A DNA stretch of 64,000 bases from Bacteroidales bacterium 52_46 (GCA_001915385.1 MNQK01000001.1:124001-188000), one strand, 5' to 3'; positions 35,427 through 44,665 are shown, numbered from the stretch's first letter. The notes: generated from the sequence alone by a model not told the origin. Program-made: numbers and translations.

Positions 35427-36111
35427 CGAACCTATAGCGCGCCGGGGGATGGAACGCATAGTTTCCAGGCATCCGCAACTGAATCTGTTGGCTACGCTTG
35501 ACAGCGCCGAGGCGGCAGCGGCGTTTATGACCGACAATCAGGTCGACCTCGTGTTTCTCGACATACAGATGCCGGGGACGGACGGTTTGGAGTTCGCACG
35601 CCGCATACCGGAAAAGACACTCGTGATATTCACTACGGCCTATCCGGAATATGCCGTCGACAGTTATTCGGTCGATGCCGTCGGCTATCTGGTCAAGCCC
35701 ATCGACACCGTACTCTTTGACAAGGCCGTAGCCAAGGCTCTCGATTATAAAGCGCTTATGGCAAAAGCTACGGCCGAGCAGGCCGATGCGCGTTCTGACC
35801 GCGACTATATGATAGTGAAGGCCGACCGGCGTTTCCACCGCATACCTTACCGCGAGATTCTCTTTATCGAGGGGCTGAAAGATTATGTCATTTTCCGTCT
35901 GACGGAGGGTCGGCGACTTGTCACACGGACAACGGTGAAAAGTCTTGAGGAGATATTGCCCGGGGAAATGTTCGCAAGAGTCAATAAGTCGAATATTGTA
36001 AATCTTGATGCAGTGGAGTCGTTTGACAGTAACGATGTGGTCATCGGCGATACCGAAATAGCCATAGGCGCGGGATACCGTGACGCGGTTATCGAACGGC
36101 TACTCGGGTAG
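35401..36111 (+). CDS. LytTR-family response regulator
   Basis: This 236-residue regulator has a receiver domain (1-120), with acidic VDDEP near residue 7, the phospho-acceptor Asp54 in VFLDIQMPG and Lys in YLVKPID. A LytTR DNA-binding domain follows (about 135-236: DRRFHRIPYREILFIEGLKDYV, ARVNKSNIVNL). It should be the partner of the kinase whose gene it overlaps by 26 bases. The start is ATG 35401 or 35404. Its targets may include this operon. The final residues are intact. Confidence 0.92.
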   Translation: MMNCIIVDDEPIARRGMERIVSRHPQLNLLATLDSAEAAAAFMTDNQVDLVFLDIQMPGTDGLEFARRIPEKTLVIFTTAYPEYAVDSYSVDAVGYLVKPIDTVLFDKAVAKALDYKALMAKATAEQADARSDRDYMIVKADRRFHRIPYREILFIEGLKDYVIFRLTEGRRLVTRTTVKSLEEILPGEMFARVNKSNIVNLDAVESFDSNDVVIGDTEIAIGAGYRDAVIERLLG

Positions 36112-36208
36112 ACCGGCTGATGTATTCCTATTGCGTAAGACCGAAGTTATTATTAAATTTGCAATAGAGTTTTTTCACGAGAATGTTGCAAAACTCGATT
36201 TTATCTGA

Positions 36209-36285
36209 CCGCGGTTGAAAACCGCGGCTACTACACAGCTGATTATCAGGAGACTTTAAATAGTAGCCGCGGTTTTTAACCGCGG
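36209..36285. repeat. family B palindromic repeat
   Basis: CCGCGGTTGAAAACCGCGGC is itself a hairpin, and it is repeated inverted at 36261-36285. The outer flanks GTTGCAAAACT and AGTTCTGCAAC extend the symmetry to about 36185-36304. Other copies are at 36984-37070, 39387-39594, 40569-40620, 50112-50134 and 54018-54191. Confidence 0.75.
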
Positions 36286-36326
36286 AAAGATTAGTTCTGC
36301 AACACCAACTGCTATTATAAACAGAT

Positions 36327-36977
36327 ATGGATATACGACAATATGCAATCTCGGCCGCACAACGCACCGATGCGGCGATAAATTCGGGCAATATAGAGGA
36401 GGCCGTGCGGCTTTCGGGCGAGGCTACAGCCACGCTTGACGCGGAGTGGACGCGGCTCTACAACGCACACGACAACGGAAGCGACACGGCGCTCATTGCA
36501 GGTAATTTCGTCGCGGGCCGACATCTCAGCGCACTCATACAGGCCGGAGCTGCCGACGAGGCTTTTTCCACCGCGATGCTCCTGCTCTACCGCAGTACGC
36601 TCGCCCGCAGCAAATCGGCCGAACTGGCACAATCGCAGCTCGACATACTGTATCTGGCGCTGTCAGCCGCCCTCGAATCGGGCAACATGCGCGGATACAC
36701 CTCGGAGGAAGCAGACCCGGCCGACGTGGAGCACTTCGCCCATATCGTATCATACATCGCATCCATGCTGTTTGCATTTTACAATGAGGTAGGCAACAGC
36801 CGTCCGGACTCCGCGATGCTTGAAGAAGCGTATGCATTGCTCGAACAGATGCAGGCAATCGGAGCGATACAACAGCCCTACATACGCATAAAGGAATGCG
36901 ATGTTGCAGCCGACGACATCGCGGGAGTACTCCCCGACCTGCTCGGCCGCAGCAAAGCGCTCGGGATGCTTGAATAG
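36327..36977 (+). CDS. hypothetical helical protein
   Basis: I do not recognise this 216-residue protein. It has no signal peptide or membrane segment and is almost entirely alpha-helical by composition, with Ala-rich amphipathic stretches that suggest a TPR- or helical-bundle fold. Charged residues are acidic overall. Family B palindromes flank it on both sides, so it is transcriptionally isolated. The long uninterrupted frame, with no substantial competing frame on the other strand, supports it being a gene. Confidence 0.65.
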   Translation: MDIRQYAISAAQRTDAAINSGNIEEAVRLSGEATATLDAEWTRLYNAHDNGSDTALIAGNFVAGRHLSALIQAGAADEAFSTAMLLLYRSTLARSKSAELAQSQLDILYLALSAALESGNMRGYTSEEADPADVEHFAHIVSYIASMLFAFYNEVGNSRPDSAMLEEAYALLEQMQAIGAIQQPYIRIKECDVAADDIAGVLPDLLGRSKALGMLE

Positions 36978-36983
36978 AATAAT

Positions 36984-37070
36984 AAAATTCACCGCGGTTA
37001 GAAACCGCGGCTACTATGCATCTGGTTGTTAGATTTGTAGTAGCCGCGGTTTCTGACCGCGGTGAATTTT
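36984..37070. repeat. family B palindrome between convergent genes
   Basis: Arms of 33 bases (36984-37016 and 37038-37070) match with one difference. The element ends in an AAAATT/AATTTT edge and could act as a bidirectional terminator for the genes ending at 36977 and 37105. Confidence 0.8.
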
Positions 37071-37104
37071 GATACGGTTTTATTTACTTTTTATATTGCC
37101 TGTT

Positions 37105-37728
37105 TTAGAAAAGGTAGGCGAGGGTAATTGTCCACGAACGGTTTTTGCCTTTGAAGTTAAGGTCTTCGACAGCATTTGAGCCGTGGAGGGCGTTGGTGGA
37201 GTTGGTCAGACCGAAACCGTAGCTTGCGGCAACCTGAAGTTTGTTGAAGAGCTGCACGCCGGCGCCTACGTTCCATGCGAAATCAAATTTGCGGCTTTCC
37301 CATGCGTCCTTGAAATTCTGTTTCGAGCACAGGAATGAGAAGTCGGGGCCTGTGGTAAGGAAGGGAGAGATAATTTTTCCGAGACCGAGGATTGACATTT
37401 TCCATTTGAAGTTGACAGGAATGTCGATATAGCCGCGATGATCGGTGTCGGAATGCTTACCCTCATTATTATATATGTCGACCGAGCGCTGTGCGTAGAG
37501 CACCGAGGCATCAAAACCGAGATTGACTACAGGCACGGTGAACTCGACCATGACACCGCCTGTGAATCCGGCGCGGTTGTCGGAATCAAAAGTCGATTTG
37601 TCAAAACTCAGTTTATTGACCGCCATACCGGCTTTAAGGCCAAAACGGAACTGAGCCTGTGCTCCTGCCGAGCATACCATTGCCAACAACAAGGCAACAA
37701 AAAGGTGACGAAAATTTTTCATATTCAT
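37105..37728 (-). CDS. PorT-family outer membrane beta-barrel protein
   Basis: This 207-residue protein has a signal peptide (about 1-25, ending GAQAQ) and an eight-strand-type barrel. The pattern includes FRFGLKAGMAVNKL, GYIDIPVNFKWK and a terminal Phe (LAYLF). It resembles the outer-membrane beta-barrel (porin-like PorT) domain common in Bacteroidetes. The function is unknown. Divergent -7 boxes separate it from the next gene. The Met at 37722 is an alternative start. Confidence 0.82.
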   Translation of the reverse strand: MNMKNFRHLFVALLLAMVCSAGAQAQFRFGLKAGMAVNKLSFDKSTFDSDNRAGFTGGVMVEFTVPVVNLGFDASVLYAQRSVDIYNNEGKHSDTDHRGYIDIPVNFKWKMSILGLGKIISPFLTTGPDFSFLCSKQNFKDAWESRKFDFAWNVGAGVQLFNKLQVAASYGFGLTNSTNALHGSNAVEDLNFKGKNRSWTITLAYLF

Positions 37729-37774
37729 ATTGTTTTAAGTTGAGAAATTTCACCTATATTTATATAACAACGTG

Positions 37775-37804
37775 CAAATATAACAATTCTAAGTTGTATA
37801 TTTG
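37775..37804. promoter_or_regulatory. divergent -7 boxes for the PorT-like and SufT-like genes
   Basis: CAAATATA (37775-37782) is TATATTTG on the minus strand, and TATATTTG at 37797-37804 faces the plus strand. The two boxes are 14 bases apart. No -33 element is clear for either. Confidence 0.45.
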
Positions 37805-37830
37805 TACTTTGAAACAAATTTTTCCAGATT

Positions 37831-38151
37831 ATGACAGCAGAAGAACGTTTGAAAATTGAGGAAAAAATCGTAGCCATGCTCAAAATGGTGTATGATCCGG
37901 AGATACCTGTCGACATATATAGCCTCGGACTTGTATACAAGATTGATCTGGACGATGAGGGAAATCTTGTGATAGACATGACGATGACAGCTCCCAACTG
38001 TCCGATGGCCGATTTCATCGTAGATGACGCGCGCTACAAATTAGAGTCAATCGAGGGAGTGAAGTCAGTCACCATAAATGTGGTATTCGAGCCTGAATGG
38101 ACCAGGGACATGATGACAGAGGAAGCCAAACTCGAGCTTGGTCTGCTTTAA
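37831..38151 (+). CDS. SufT/MIP18-type DUF59 iron-sulfur assembly protein
   Basis: This 106-residue DUF59 (MIP18-like) protein has the hallmark DPEIPVDIYSLGLVYKI at residues 24-40 and the MTMTAPNCPMADF segment near 50, with the conserved Cys54. Proteins of this family help insert or repair iron-sulfur clusters in target enzymes. Unlike longer SufT proteins, it has no extra N-terminal domain. It lies alone between two promoters, not in a suf operon. Confidence 0.88.
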   Translation: MTAEERLKIEEKIVAMLKMVYDPEIPVDIYSLGLVYKIDLDDEGNLVIDMTMTAPNCPMADFIVDDARYKLESIEGVKSVTINVVFEPEWTRDMMTEEAKLELGLL

Positions 38152-38278
38152 AGTATATTTTTCGGACGATTAAAGCCGGAATATATATAAATATATAGAT
38201 ATTATAGATATAATACGCTATATCTCAACAATATACAATTTATAAATATAGGTACAACGACAAAGGACAGATAGCCGG

Positions 38279-39040
38279 ATGGAGCCACAAAGACCTGTTT
38301 ATTTCATTTCCGACCTGCATTTGGGCACTACGTATGACGCCTCGTCACGCCGGCGGGAGAAACTCGTTGTGGAGTTTCTGGAAAGTATTGCCGACAAAGC
38401 CGGCGCGCTCTATATGGTCGGTGACATACTTGACTACTGGTATGAATACCGTACGGTGGTGCCGCGCGGGTATGTGAGATTTTTCGGAGCGCTTGCAGCA
38501 TTGGCCGACAAAGGGGTGAAGATAGTGTGGTTCATAGGCAATCACGACATCTGGCTCTTTGACTACGTGCGCGATGAAATCGGAGTGGAAGTGATTGACG
38601 GCCAGTTGGTGACGGAGCTGTACGGGCGGCGGTTCCTTATATCGCACGGCGACGGAGTAGGCCGGTTGCCTCGTGGATTCAGATTCATACGCAGTGTGTT
38701 CCGCAACCGCGTCTGCCAGAAACTTTACGCCGCAATACATCCTCGATGGACTGTGCCGTTCGCCCACCGGTGGTCGAGCCACAGCCGTCAGAACGAAAAA
38801 GAGTTGCCGGAATTTGATATTGCGACAGACAGTCTGGCGGTTTTCGCTCAGGAGTGGCAAGCCGAGCACCCGCAGGAACCGGTCGATTACTTTGTATTCG
38901 GGCACAGGCACGTCATGGTCGACCGCCAACTGCCATGTGGCGCAAATCTTATAATTCTCGGCGACTGGCTGAAATATTTCAGCTACGGATACTTTGACGG
39001 AAAAGTATTCGAATTACGACAATATTGTGGCAAAAATTGA
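38279..39040 (+). CDS. lpxH: UDP-2,3-diacylglucosamine diphosphatase
   Basis: LpxH hydrolyses UDP-2,3-diacylglucosamine to lipid X in lipid A synthesis. This 253-residue calcineurin-like phosphoesterase has the full metal-binding set: SDLHLG (Asp12, His14), GDILDYW (Asp in GD), GNHD, ISHGDG and GHRH. The W-rich DYWYEY segment is typical of LpxH over other metallophosphatases. The protein is slightly longer than E. coli LpxH (240 residues). It works at the inner membrane surface. An isolated gene, it is followed by a long non-coding region. Confidence 0.9.
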   Translation: MEPQRPVYFISDLHLGTTYDASSRRREKLVVEFLESIADKAGALYMVGDILDYWYEYRTVVPRGYVRFFGALAALADKGVKIVWFIGNHDIWLFDYVRDEIGVEVIDGQLVTELYGRRFLISHGDGVGRLPRGFRFIRSVFRNRVCQKLYAAIHPRWTVPFAHRWSSHSRQNEKELPEFDIATDSLAVFAQEWQAEHPQEPVDYFVFGHRHVMVDRQLPCGANLIILGDWLKYFSYGYFDGKVFELRQYCGKN

Positions 39041-39290
39041 TAAAATTCATATTTACATCTATATTTTAACATTATTTCACATTTAATAAAATCCAAGCAA
39101 TAGAGACATCAAGTACCTAATTAATAGCAGATTGCAATAGTCATACGGCTAAACAAGGTGATTCCATATTTGAAAAACATGTTGGATAACATATAAAATT
39201 GTTTGGTCAGCAAAATATTTCAAGCGACATTTGTATCACAAACCTAAAACAATCTTTTTTACCTTAGAAATTGTACCTATTGGAAACCAT

Positions 39291-39321
39291 AAAAGGGAGC
39301 TTCGCGACGAAGTTCCTTTTT
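39291..39321 (+). terminator. stem-loop with U tract in a long gap
   Basis: Arms AAAAGGGAGCTTCG and CGAAGTTCCTTTTT pair over 14 positions with two wobble pairs, with loop CGA and a T-rich tail. It lies 250 bases after lpxH, so it may end a readthrough or a small unlisted transcript. Confidence 0.55.
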
Positions 39322-39386
39322 ATTTTATACGTATGCGCCGAGCGTATAAGGTCAAATGCAAAACCATTTTGAAATGTCAAAAACTC

Positions 39387-39594
39387 GCCTCAATCCGAAA
39401 TTACAGTGCATATTCCACTTCCCATTTAATATCGCTTTCCGCGGTTAAAAACCGCGGCTACTATAACGCACTATGAATCAACCACGTAGTAGCCGCGGTT
39501 TCTTTGCATAGCAAAGCGCCCAAGGCGATGATTAACCGCGGACAATAAAGCCGCAATTGTCATATTGTCATGCACTGCAATTTCGGCCTGAGCC
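39387..39594. repeat. composite family B palindrome with distinct outer arms
   Basis: The outer arms GCCTCAATCCGAAATTACAG and an inverted partner near 39571-39594 bound a CCGCGGTTAAAAACCGCGGC core (39441-39460) and its inverted copy at about 39486-39540. The right arm is interrupted by the insert TTTGCATAGCAAAGCGCC. The same outer arms bound the copy at 54018-54191. It fills part of the 39041-39836 gap; the rest shows no gene. Confidence 0.7.
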
Positions 39595-39836
39595 AAAAAC
39601 TCTTTGAAAGGCGAAATTGTAAATCCTTCGGCGGCTTTCGGGCGCCTTTCAACGTGGTTTTTGAAGCCGCGCACGCCTCCGCAAGCTCCGGCGTACGCGG
39701 TTACTGGTAAATCGGTGTCCTGTCGGACACCACTAACAGTTTTAACAACCGAGTTTTGACATTGAAACAATATTTTGAGTAAATTTGCAAAATGACAATA
39801 TAACCAATCAGAGGACATAAGTTCTATTTTTTGGAA

Positions 39837-40535
39837 ATGAATATGGAGAAAACGAGAGTCATTATACTTGCGTCGGGGAGCGGGAGCAGATTCGGGGCGA
39901 GCATGCCGAAGCAATTCTGCGATTTTGCAGGAAAACCGTTGCTTATGCATACCATCGGATGCTTTTCAAAAATCATGCCTGCTGACAATATTCTGCTTGT
40001 TATCGACAGCAGGATGGAGGAGACGTGGAGGGCGCTGTGCGACGCTCACGGATTTGTATCGCCGCGGACGGTATTCGGCGGAAGTACGCGTACGGAGTCG
40101 CTTGCCAAGGCGCTTGAAGCGCTCCAATGCGAACCGGAAGATGTGACCGTGATGATACATGACGGGGCGCGTCCGCTTGCAAGCGAAGGCCTGATACGGC
40201 GTATGGCGACGGTACCTGAAGGATATGCCGGAGCAGTTCCTGCCGTTGCCGTGACGGATACGCTGAGGCATATCGACAGCGCCGACGGATCGAGCGAGAC
40301 AGTCGCGCGAAGTGAGTATGTGGCGGTACAGACACCGCAGACATTCGCGTTGGGGACACTTCGCAAGGCATTCGAGAACTATCGGGAGTATACCGTTACG
40401 GACGATGCGACGATGGTGCAGCGTGTGACAGGAGGGAAAATAGCCATTATCGAAGGGGAATACAGGAATATCAAAGTGACAAACCCGGTCGACATGGCCG
40501 TAGCCGAAGCGTTGCTGAAATGCAACGGAATGTGA
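39837..40535 (+). CDS. ispD: 2-C-methyl-D-erythritol 4-phosphate cytidylyltransferase
   Basis: IspD makes CDP-methylerythritol in the non-mevalonate isoprenoid pathway. The 232-residue protein (from 39837) carries ASGSGSRFGASMPKQF at the nucleotide-binding loop, MIHDGARPL near residue 108 and the C-terminal DPVDMA-like TNPVDMAVAEALL. An ATG at 39843 and an upstream TTG at 39831 are alternative starts; 39837 is preferred. It is followed by recG after a short repeat. No deletion is seen. Confidence 0.93.
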   Translation: MNMEKTRVIILASGSGSRFGASMPKQFCDFAGKPLLMHTIGCFSKIMPADNILLVIDSRMEETWRALCDAHGFVSPRTVFGGSTRTESLAKALEALQCEPEDVTVMIHDGARPLASEGLIRRMATVPEGYAGAVPAVAVTDTLRHIDSADGSSETVARSEYVAVQTPQTFALGTLRKAFENYREYTVTDDATMVQRVTGGKIAIIEGEYRNIKVTNPVDMAVAEALLKCNGM

Positions 40536-40568
40536 CGGGATATGAGGCTCGGCCGAGGATTGTCGGTT

Positions 40569-40620
40569 ACGCGGTTAAAAACCGCGGCTGCTAAATCGGA
40601 ACGCAGCTATTAACCGGGGG
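40569..40620. repeat. partial family B palindrome between ispD and recG
   Basis: ACGCGGTTAAAAACCGCGGC occurs with a degraded inverted partner AGCTATTAACCGGGGG. It is shorter than the other copies. Confidence 0.6.
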
Positions 40621-40654
40621 ATAAATCAAATTTAATTGTTATTTTCAGGCAGAA

Positions 40655-42745
40655 GTGGATACATTATTCAACCGCGACATAACATATCTGAAGGGCATCG
40701 GTCCGGCACGTGCACAGCTTCTGGACAAAGAGCTGGGCATAAAGAACTATTACGATCTGCTGCACCACTTCCCTACCCATTATATTGACCGTTCGCGCAT
40801 ATACCGCGTGGCCGACATCAGCGGCGAAATGCCTTACGTACAGCTCAAAGGACGGTTTGTATCGTTTGCCGAGCAGGGGGAAGGAGCGAAACGAAGGCTG
40901 ACAGCATTGTTTTCGGACGGCACGGGGGTGATAGAGATAGTATGGTTCAACCGCATCAAGCAGATTTCGGAAGCATACGCGCCGGGCAACGAGTATATCT
41001 TATTCGGCAAGCCGAGCCAATTCAACAACCGGTGGAGCATCGTGCACCCCGAAATCGACACCACGGCCTCGATAGCGGCAACAACGGGAATGCGAGGCGT
41101 GTATCCGCTGACCGAAAAATTGCGCAACCGAGGCATAACGTCGCGCACATTCCATACATGGATACAGACCGCTCTCGCGTCGATAAAAACACTTAAGGAC
41201 CCGTTGCCACAGGAAGTGACAGCACAATACCGGATGATAAGCGCCCTCGACGCACTGAAAATAATCCACAATCCGGCTTCGTCACAACTGCTCGAACAGG
41301 CAAAGCTGAGACTTAAGTTCGAAGAACTGTTTCTGCTGCAGCTCAACATACAGCGATACGCGCGCCGGAGGAAACGCGCACTTGCCGGAGTGAGATTCAC
41401 GCGCATAGGGGAGTTTTTCAACTCGTTTTATTTCAACCAGCTGCCGTTTGAGCTTACCGGCGCACAAAAACGCGTCATTAAGGAGATACGCGCCGACATG
41501 GGTTCAGGGCGACAGATGAACCGTCTGCTGCAGGGGGATGTCGGGTCGGGGAAAACCCTTGTGGCACTGCTTTGCATGCTCATAGCGCTCGACAACGGCA
41601 CGCAGGCATGCCTTATGGCTCCGACCGAAATACTTGCCACACAGCACTACGAGACGTTGTCGAAGCTCGTGGCGCCGATAGGGGTCAACGTCAGACTGCT
41701 GACCGGCTCGACGCGAAAGAAACAGCGCGACATTATCGACAGAGAGCTTGCCGACGGGTCGCTGCACATACTTGTCGGGACGCATGCCGTAATCGAGGAG
41801 CGCGTACAGTTCAAGCGGCTCGGATTCGTCGTCATCGACGAGCAGCACCGCTTCGGCGTGGTGCAGCGCGCACGGTTATGGAAAAAGAGCACCGTGCCGC
41901 CACATGTACTCGTGATGACGGCCACGCCAATACCGCGAACACTCGCGATGACCATATACGGTGACCTCGACGTGTCGGTGATTGACGAGCTTCCTCCGGG
42001 CCGCAAGCCCATCGTGACCCTGTTGCGCTACGAGGACCGCAGGTATGACGTGTACAAATCAATCGGGGCGCAGCTGCGTGCCGGGCGCCAGGCCTATATC
42101 GTCTACCCTCTCATCAAGGAGAATGAGAAACTCGACCTGAAGAGTCTCGAGGAGGGGTATGAGATGATACGGGAGACATTTCCGTCGTACAGGGTAGCAT
42201 TCGTGCACGGGCAAATGAAACCTGCGGAGAAAGACCGGCAGATGAACCTTTTCGCAAGCCATCAGGCCGACATACTTGTAGCCACAACGGTAATAGAGGT
42301 GGGGGTGAATGTGCCCAACGCCACCACTATGGTGATAGAGAATGCCGAACGATTCGGGCTCTCGCAGCTGCATCAGTTGCGCGGCCGGGTGGGACGCGGC
42401 GAGGGACAAAGCTACTGCGTGCTGATGTCGAAATACAAAATTGCGAGCGACACGCGCAAACGCCTTGAGCTTATGACCTCGACAACCGACGGATTTCTCA
42501 TAGCCGAGGCCGACCTCAAGATGCGCGGCCCGGGCGACCTTGAAGGGACGATGCAGAGCGGCATGATGCTCAACCTTAACATCGCTTCGCTGGCTTCGGA
42601 CGGACAGATAGTGCAGATGGCGCGCGACGCAGCCGACGCCACTCTCGACTCCGACCCCGAACTGGCGCAACCGCAACACGCGCTCCTCTCACGGCTTATC
42701 AGTCTGATATTTGACCGCAAAATTGATTTCAGCCTCATAAGCTGA
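40655..42745 (+). CDS. recG: ATP-dependent DNA helicase RecG
   Basis: RecG reverses stalled replication forks and branch-migrates Holliday junctions. This 696-residue protein has the wedge/OB domain (about 1-200), then helicase motifs: Walker A LLQGDVGSGKT near 286, VIDEQHRFG (DEQH box) near 394, ATPIPRTLAMTIYGDLD near 422, and the C-terminal TVIEVGVNVPNA and LHQLRGRVGRG. The start is a GTG at 40655: an in-frame stop lies upstream and no ATG occurs near the N-terminus. The length is typical. Confidence 0.95.
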   Translation: MDTLFNRDITYLKGIGPARAQLLDKELGIKNYYDLLHHFPTHYIDRSRIYRVADISGEMPYVQLKGRFVSFAEQGEGAKRRLTALFSDGTGVIEIVWFNRIKQISEAYAPGNEYILFGKPSQFNNRWSIVHPEIDTTASIAATTGMRGVYPLTEKLRNRGITSRTFHTWIQTALASIKTLKDPLPQEVTAQYRMISALDALKIIHNPASSQLLEQAKLRLKFEELFLLQLNIQRYARRRKRALAGVRFTRIGEFFNSFYFNQLPFELTGAQKRVIKEIRADMGSGRQMNRLLQGDVGSGKTLVALLCMLIALDNGTQACLMAPTEILATQHYETLSKLVAPIGVNVRLLTGSTRKKQRDIIDRELADGSLHILVGTHAVIEERVQFKRLGFVVIDEQHRFGVVQRARLWKKSTVPPHVLVMTATPIPRTLAMTIYGDLDVSVIDELPPGRKPIVTLLRYEDRRYDVYKSIGAQLRAGRQAYIVYPLIKENEKLDLKSLEEGYEMIRETFPSYRVAFVHGQMKPAEKDRQMNLFASHQADILVATTVIEVGVNVPNATTMVIENAERFGLSQLHQLRGRVGRGEGQSYCVLMSKYKIASDTRKRLELMTSTTDGFLIAEADLKMRGPGDLEGTMQSGMMLNLNIASLASDGQIVQMARDAADATLDSDPELAQPQHALLSRLISLIFDRKIDFSLIS

Positions 42746-42883
42746 CAAAGTTCAAATATATGTTGTAAAACATAAATTGCACAACGCACTGACTACCAGT
42801 TGAATATAAACAAAATTCAAATCATTTGCACTTTATTTACATTTTTTAATTGCCTGATATTTCGATATTTCGAAAGAAGTGTG

Positions 42884-42891
42884 TAAATTTG
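42884..42891 (+). promoter_or_regulatory. -7 box upstream of ndk
   Basis: TAAATTTG fits TAnnTTTG. It lies 77 bases before the ndk ATG. The sequence between it and the start shows no structure of note. Confidence 0.5.
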
Positions 42892-42968
42892 AGGTATCTG
42901 TTACCACGAGTCACACCATAAAGGTCAGTTCTCTTTACAGAGCGGCTCCCAAAAATGACCTGAAATCA

Positions 42969-43433
42969 ATGGAAAAATCACTTATCATCATCAAGCCTTC
43001 GGGCGTGCAGCGCTGTATTGCAGGCCCCGTCATAGAGCGTTTCCAGCGCAAAGGGCTACAGATTAACGGCATCAAGATGATGCAGCTCGACGAGAAGATA
43101 CTCCGAGAGCATTACGCACATCTGACCGACCGTCCGTTCTTTCCCAGCATACTGAAGTCAATGATGGCATCGCCTGTCATTGTCATGGTTGTGTCGGGCA
43201 AAGACGCGGTTGAGGTGGTGCGCCAGATGACAGGTGCGACAAACGGGCGCAAGGCTCAACCCGGGACCATTCGCGGCGACTTCAGCATGAGCGGGCAGGA
43301 AAATATAATCCACGCCTCCGACTCTGTAGAAAACGCGGTCATTGAAATAAACCGTTTTTTCAAACCTGACGAAATTTTTGAATATAGGGCGGCGACACAG
43401 CAGTATCTGTATGCCGCAGATGAAATCGACTAA
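42969..43433 (+). CDS. ndk: nucleoside diphosphate kinase
   Basis: Ndk exchanges phosphate between NTPs and NDPs. The 154-residue protein begins MEKSLIIIKPSGVQR and has the Ndk NTP-binding pattern, including TGATNGRKAQPGTIRGDF near 93 and the active-site His in NIIHASDSVENA near 117. The 42879 frame start is non-homologous, so the ATG at 42969 is chosen. A conserved basic patch follows. An isolated gene with its own -7 box. Confidence 0.94.
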   Translation: MEKSLIIIKPSGVQRCIAGPVIERFQRKGLQINGIKMMQLDEKILREHYAHLTDRPFFPSILKSMMASPVIVMVVSGKDAVEVVRQMTGATNGRKAQPGTIRGDFSMSGQENIIHASDSVENAVIEINRFFKPDEIFEYRAATQQYLYAADEID

Positions 43434-43472
43434 CCTACCAAGTTTTCACTCTAACATCTCACTCACGAAATA

Positions 43473-44465
43473 ATGCAATTCAAATCACTCGCAAAATCAT
43501 TAGCATCGCTTGCAGCCATACTGGGAATAGCGGTCAACGCCGACGCACAGACCTACCGCCTTCCCGGAGAGCACACCGACCAGCACCGCGACCTCATAGC
43601 AGGCCAGGTCAATATCAACAAGCAGATAAAAGTAGAAACCACACAGCAATTTCTTGACAACCTTTTCGAAAACGAAGAGGAGCCTGAAATGGACATATAT
43701 ACCGAGGGCTGGGACTCAAAACTCGTCAATGCCTACGCCGGCATGGACGTGCCCGACCGCCATACAATCGACGTGTCGAATTTCTGTATGCCCCACCCCG
43801 GATATGTAACGTCGCCCTACGGCTACCGCAAGCGCTTCCGCCGCATGCATAAAGGTGTCGACCTGAAACTCTATGTAGGTGACACTATTCGCGCAGCATT
43901 TGACGGACGCGTCAGACTGACCAACTTCGAGCGCCGCGGATACGGCTACTACGTAATCGTACGCCATACCAACGACCTGGAGACCGTGTACGGCCACCTG
44001 TCGAAATTTCTTGTGGAGCCCGACCAGTATGTGAAGGCCGGCGACCCGATTGCCCTCGGCGGCAATACCGGACGCTCGACAGGCCCGCATCTCCATTTCG
44101 AGACCCGCTATATGGGCTATGCCATCAATCCGGCAGCAATATTCGACTTCGCCAACCAGACAGTACATACCGATACTTACACATTCACCAAGTCGACATA
44201 TCAGGATGCCCGCAACTATGACCCGGCAGCCAACACCGAATACGCGAAAGTGTACAATCAGAACAATCCGCGTCCCGTAGCATCGAAATCATCTCCGACA
44301 AAATCGGGCAAATCGTCGGGCGCAGCCACCTACAAGGTCAAGAAGGGCGACACACTCGGTGCAATCGCAGCGCGCCATCACGTGACAGTGCGCCGCCTGT
44401 GCCAGCTCAACGGTATCAATACGAAATCCAAACTCAAAATAGGCCAGCGCCTGAAAGTAAGATAA
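43473..44465 (+). CDS. M23 peptidase with LysM domain
   Basis: This 330-residue secreted cell-wall hydrolase has a signal peptide (1-26) and an M23/LytM metallopeptidase domain (about 105-225), including HKGVDLKL, HLSKF and GPHLHFETR zinc ligands. A C-terminal LysM domain (about 284-330, TYKVKKGDTLGAIAARHHV) binds peptidoglycan. It likely cleaves stem-peptide cross-links or activates amidases. It ends with a canonical terminator. It is unusual for a periplasmic LytM protein in having LysM at the C-terminus rather than the N-terminus. Confidence 0.9.
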   Translation: MQFKSLAKSLASLAAILGIAVNADAQTYRLPGEHTDQHRDLIAGQVNINKQIKVETTQQFLDNLFENEEEPEMDIYTEGWDSKLVNAYAGMDVPDRHTIDVSNFCMPHPGYVTSPYGYRKRFRRMHKGVDLKLYVGDTIRAAFDGRVRLTNFERRGYGYYVIVRHTNDLETVYGHLSKFLVEPDQYVKAGDPIALGGNTGRSTGPHLHFETRYMGYAINPAAIFDFANQTVHTDTYTFTKSTYQDARNYDPAANTEYAKVYNQNNPRPVASKSSPTKSGKSSGAATYKVKKGDTLGAIAARHHVTVRRLCQLNGINTKSKLKIGQRLKVR

Positions 44466-44508
44466 TCATGACACGGCCATATCGAGGCTGTAGCATATAG
44501 GCAATATA

Positions 44509-44566
44509 TATCCCCTGCGGCTGCTCTCGCAAATAAGCGATCGACCGCAGGGGATAAATTTATTTT
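44509..44566 (+). terminator. terminator of the M23 peptidase gene
   Basis: A 12-base stem (TATCCCCTGCGG at 44509-44520 with 44545-44556) is followed by AATTTATTTT. The loop holds a smaller CTCGCAAATAAGCGA hairpin. Confidence 0.7.
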
Positions 44567-44579
44567 GGACTGAAGATAG

Positions 44580-44633
44580 ATTGTCCGGATTGTCCGGATT
44601 GTTTGGATGGTCCGGATTGTTTGGATGGTTTGG
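44580..44633. repeat. 10-bp tandem repeat
   Basis: Five to six imperfect copies of TTGTCCGGAT or TTGTTTGGAT lie upstream of rplS. There is no coding sense. Confidence 0.65.
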
Positions 44634-44665
44634 AGAAAAAAATGGAGAAAAATATCGGGAAAAAT

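Noticed and set aside
39471..39950. A 159-codon minus-strand frame across the long gap and the ispD start
   Set aside because: It overlaps the conserved ispD N-terminus and runs through a palindromic repeat; composition and overlap argue against a gene.
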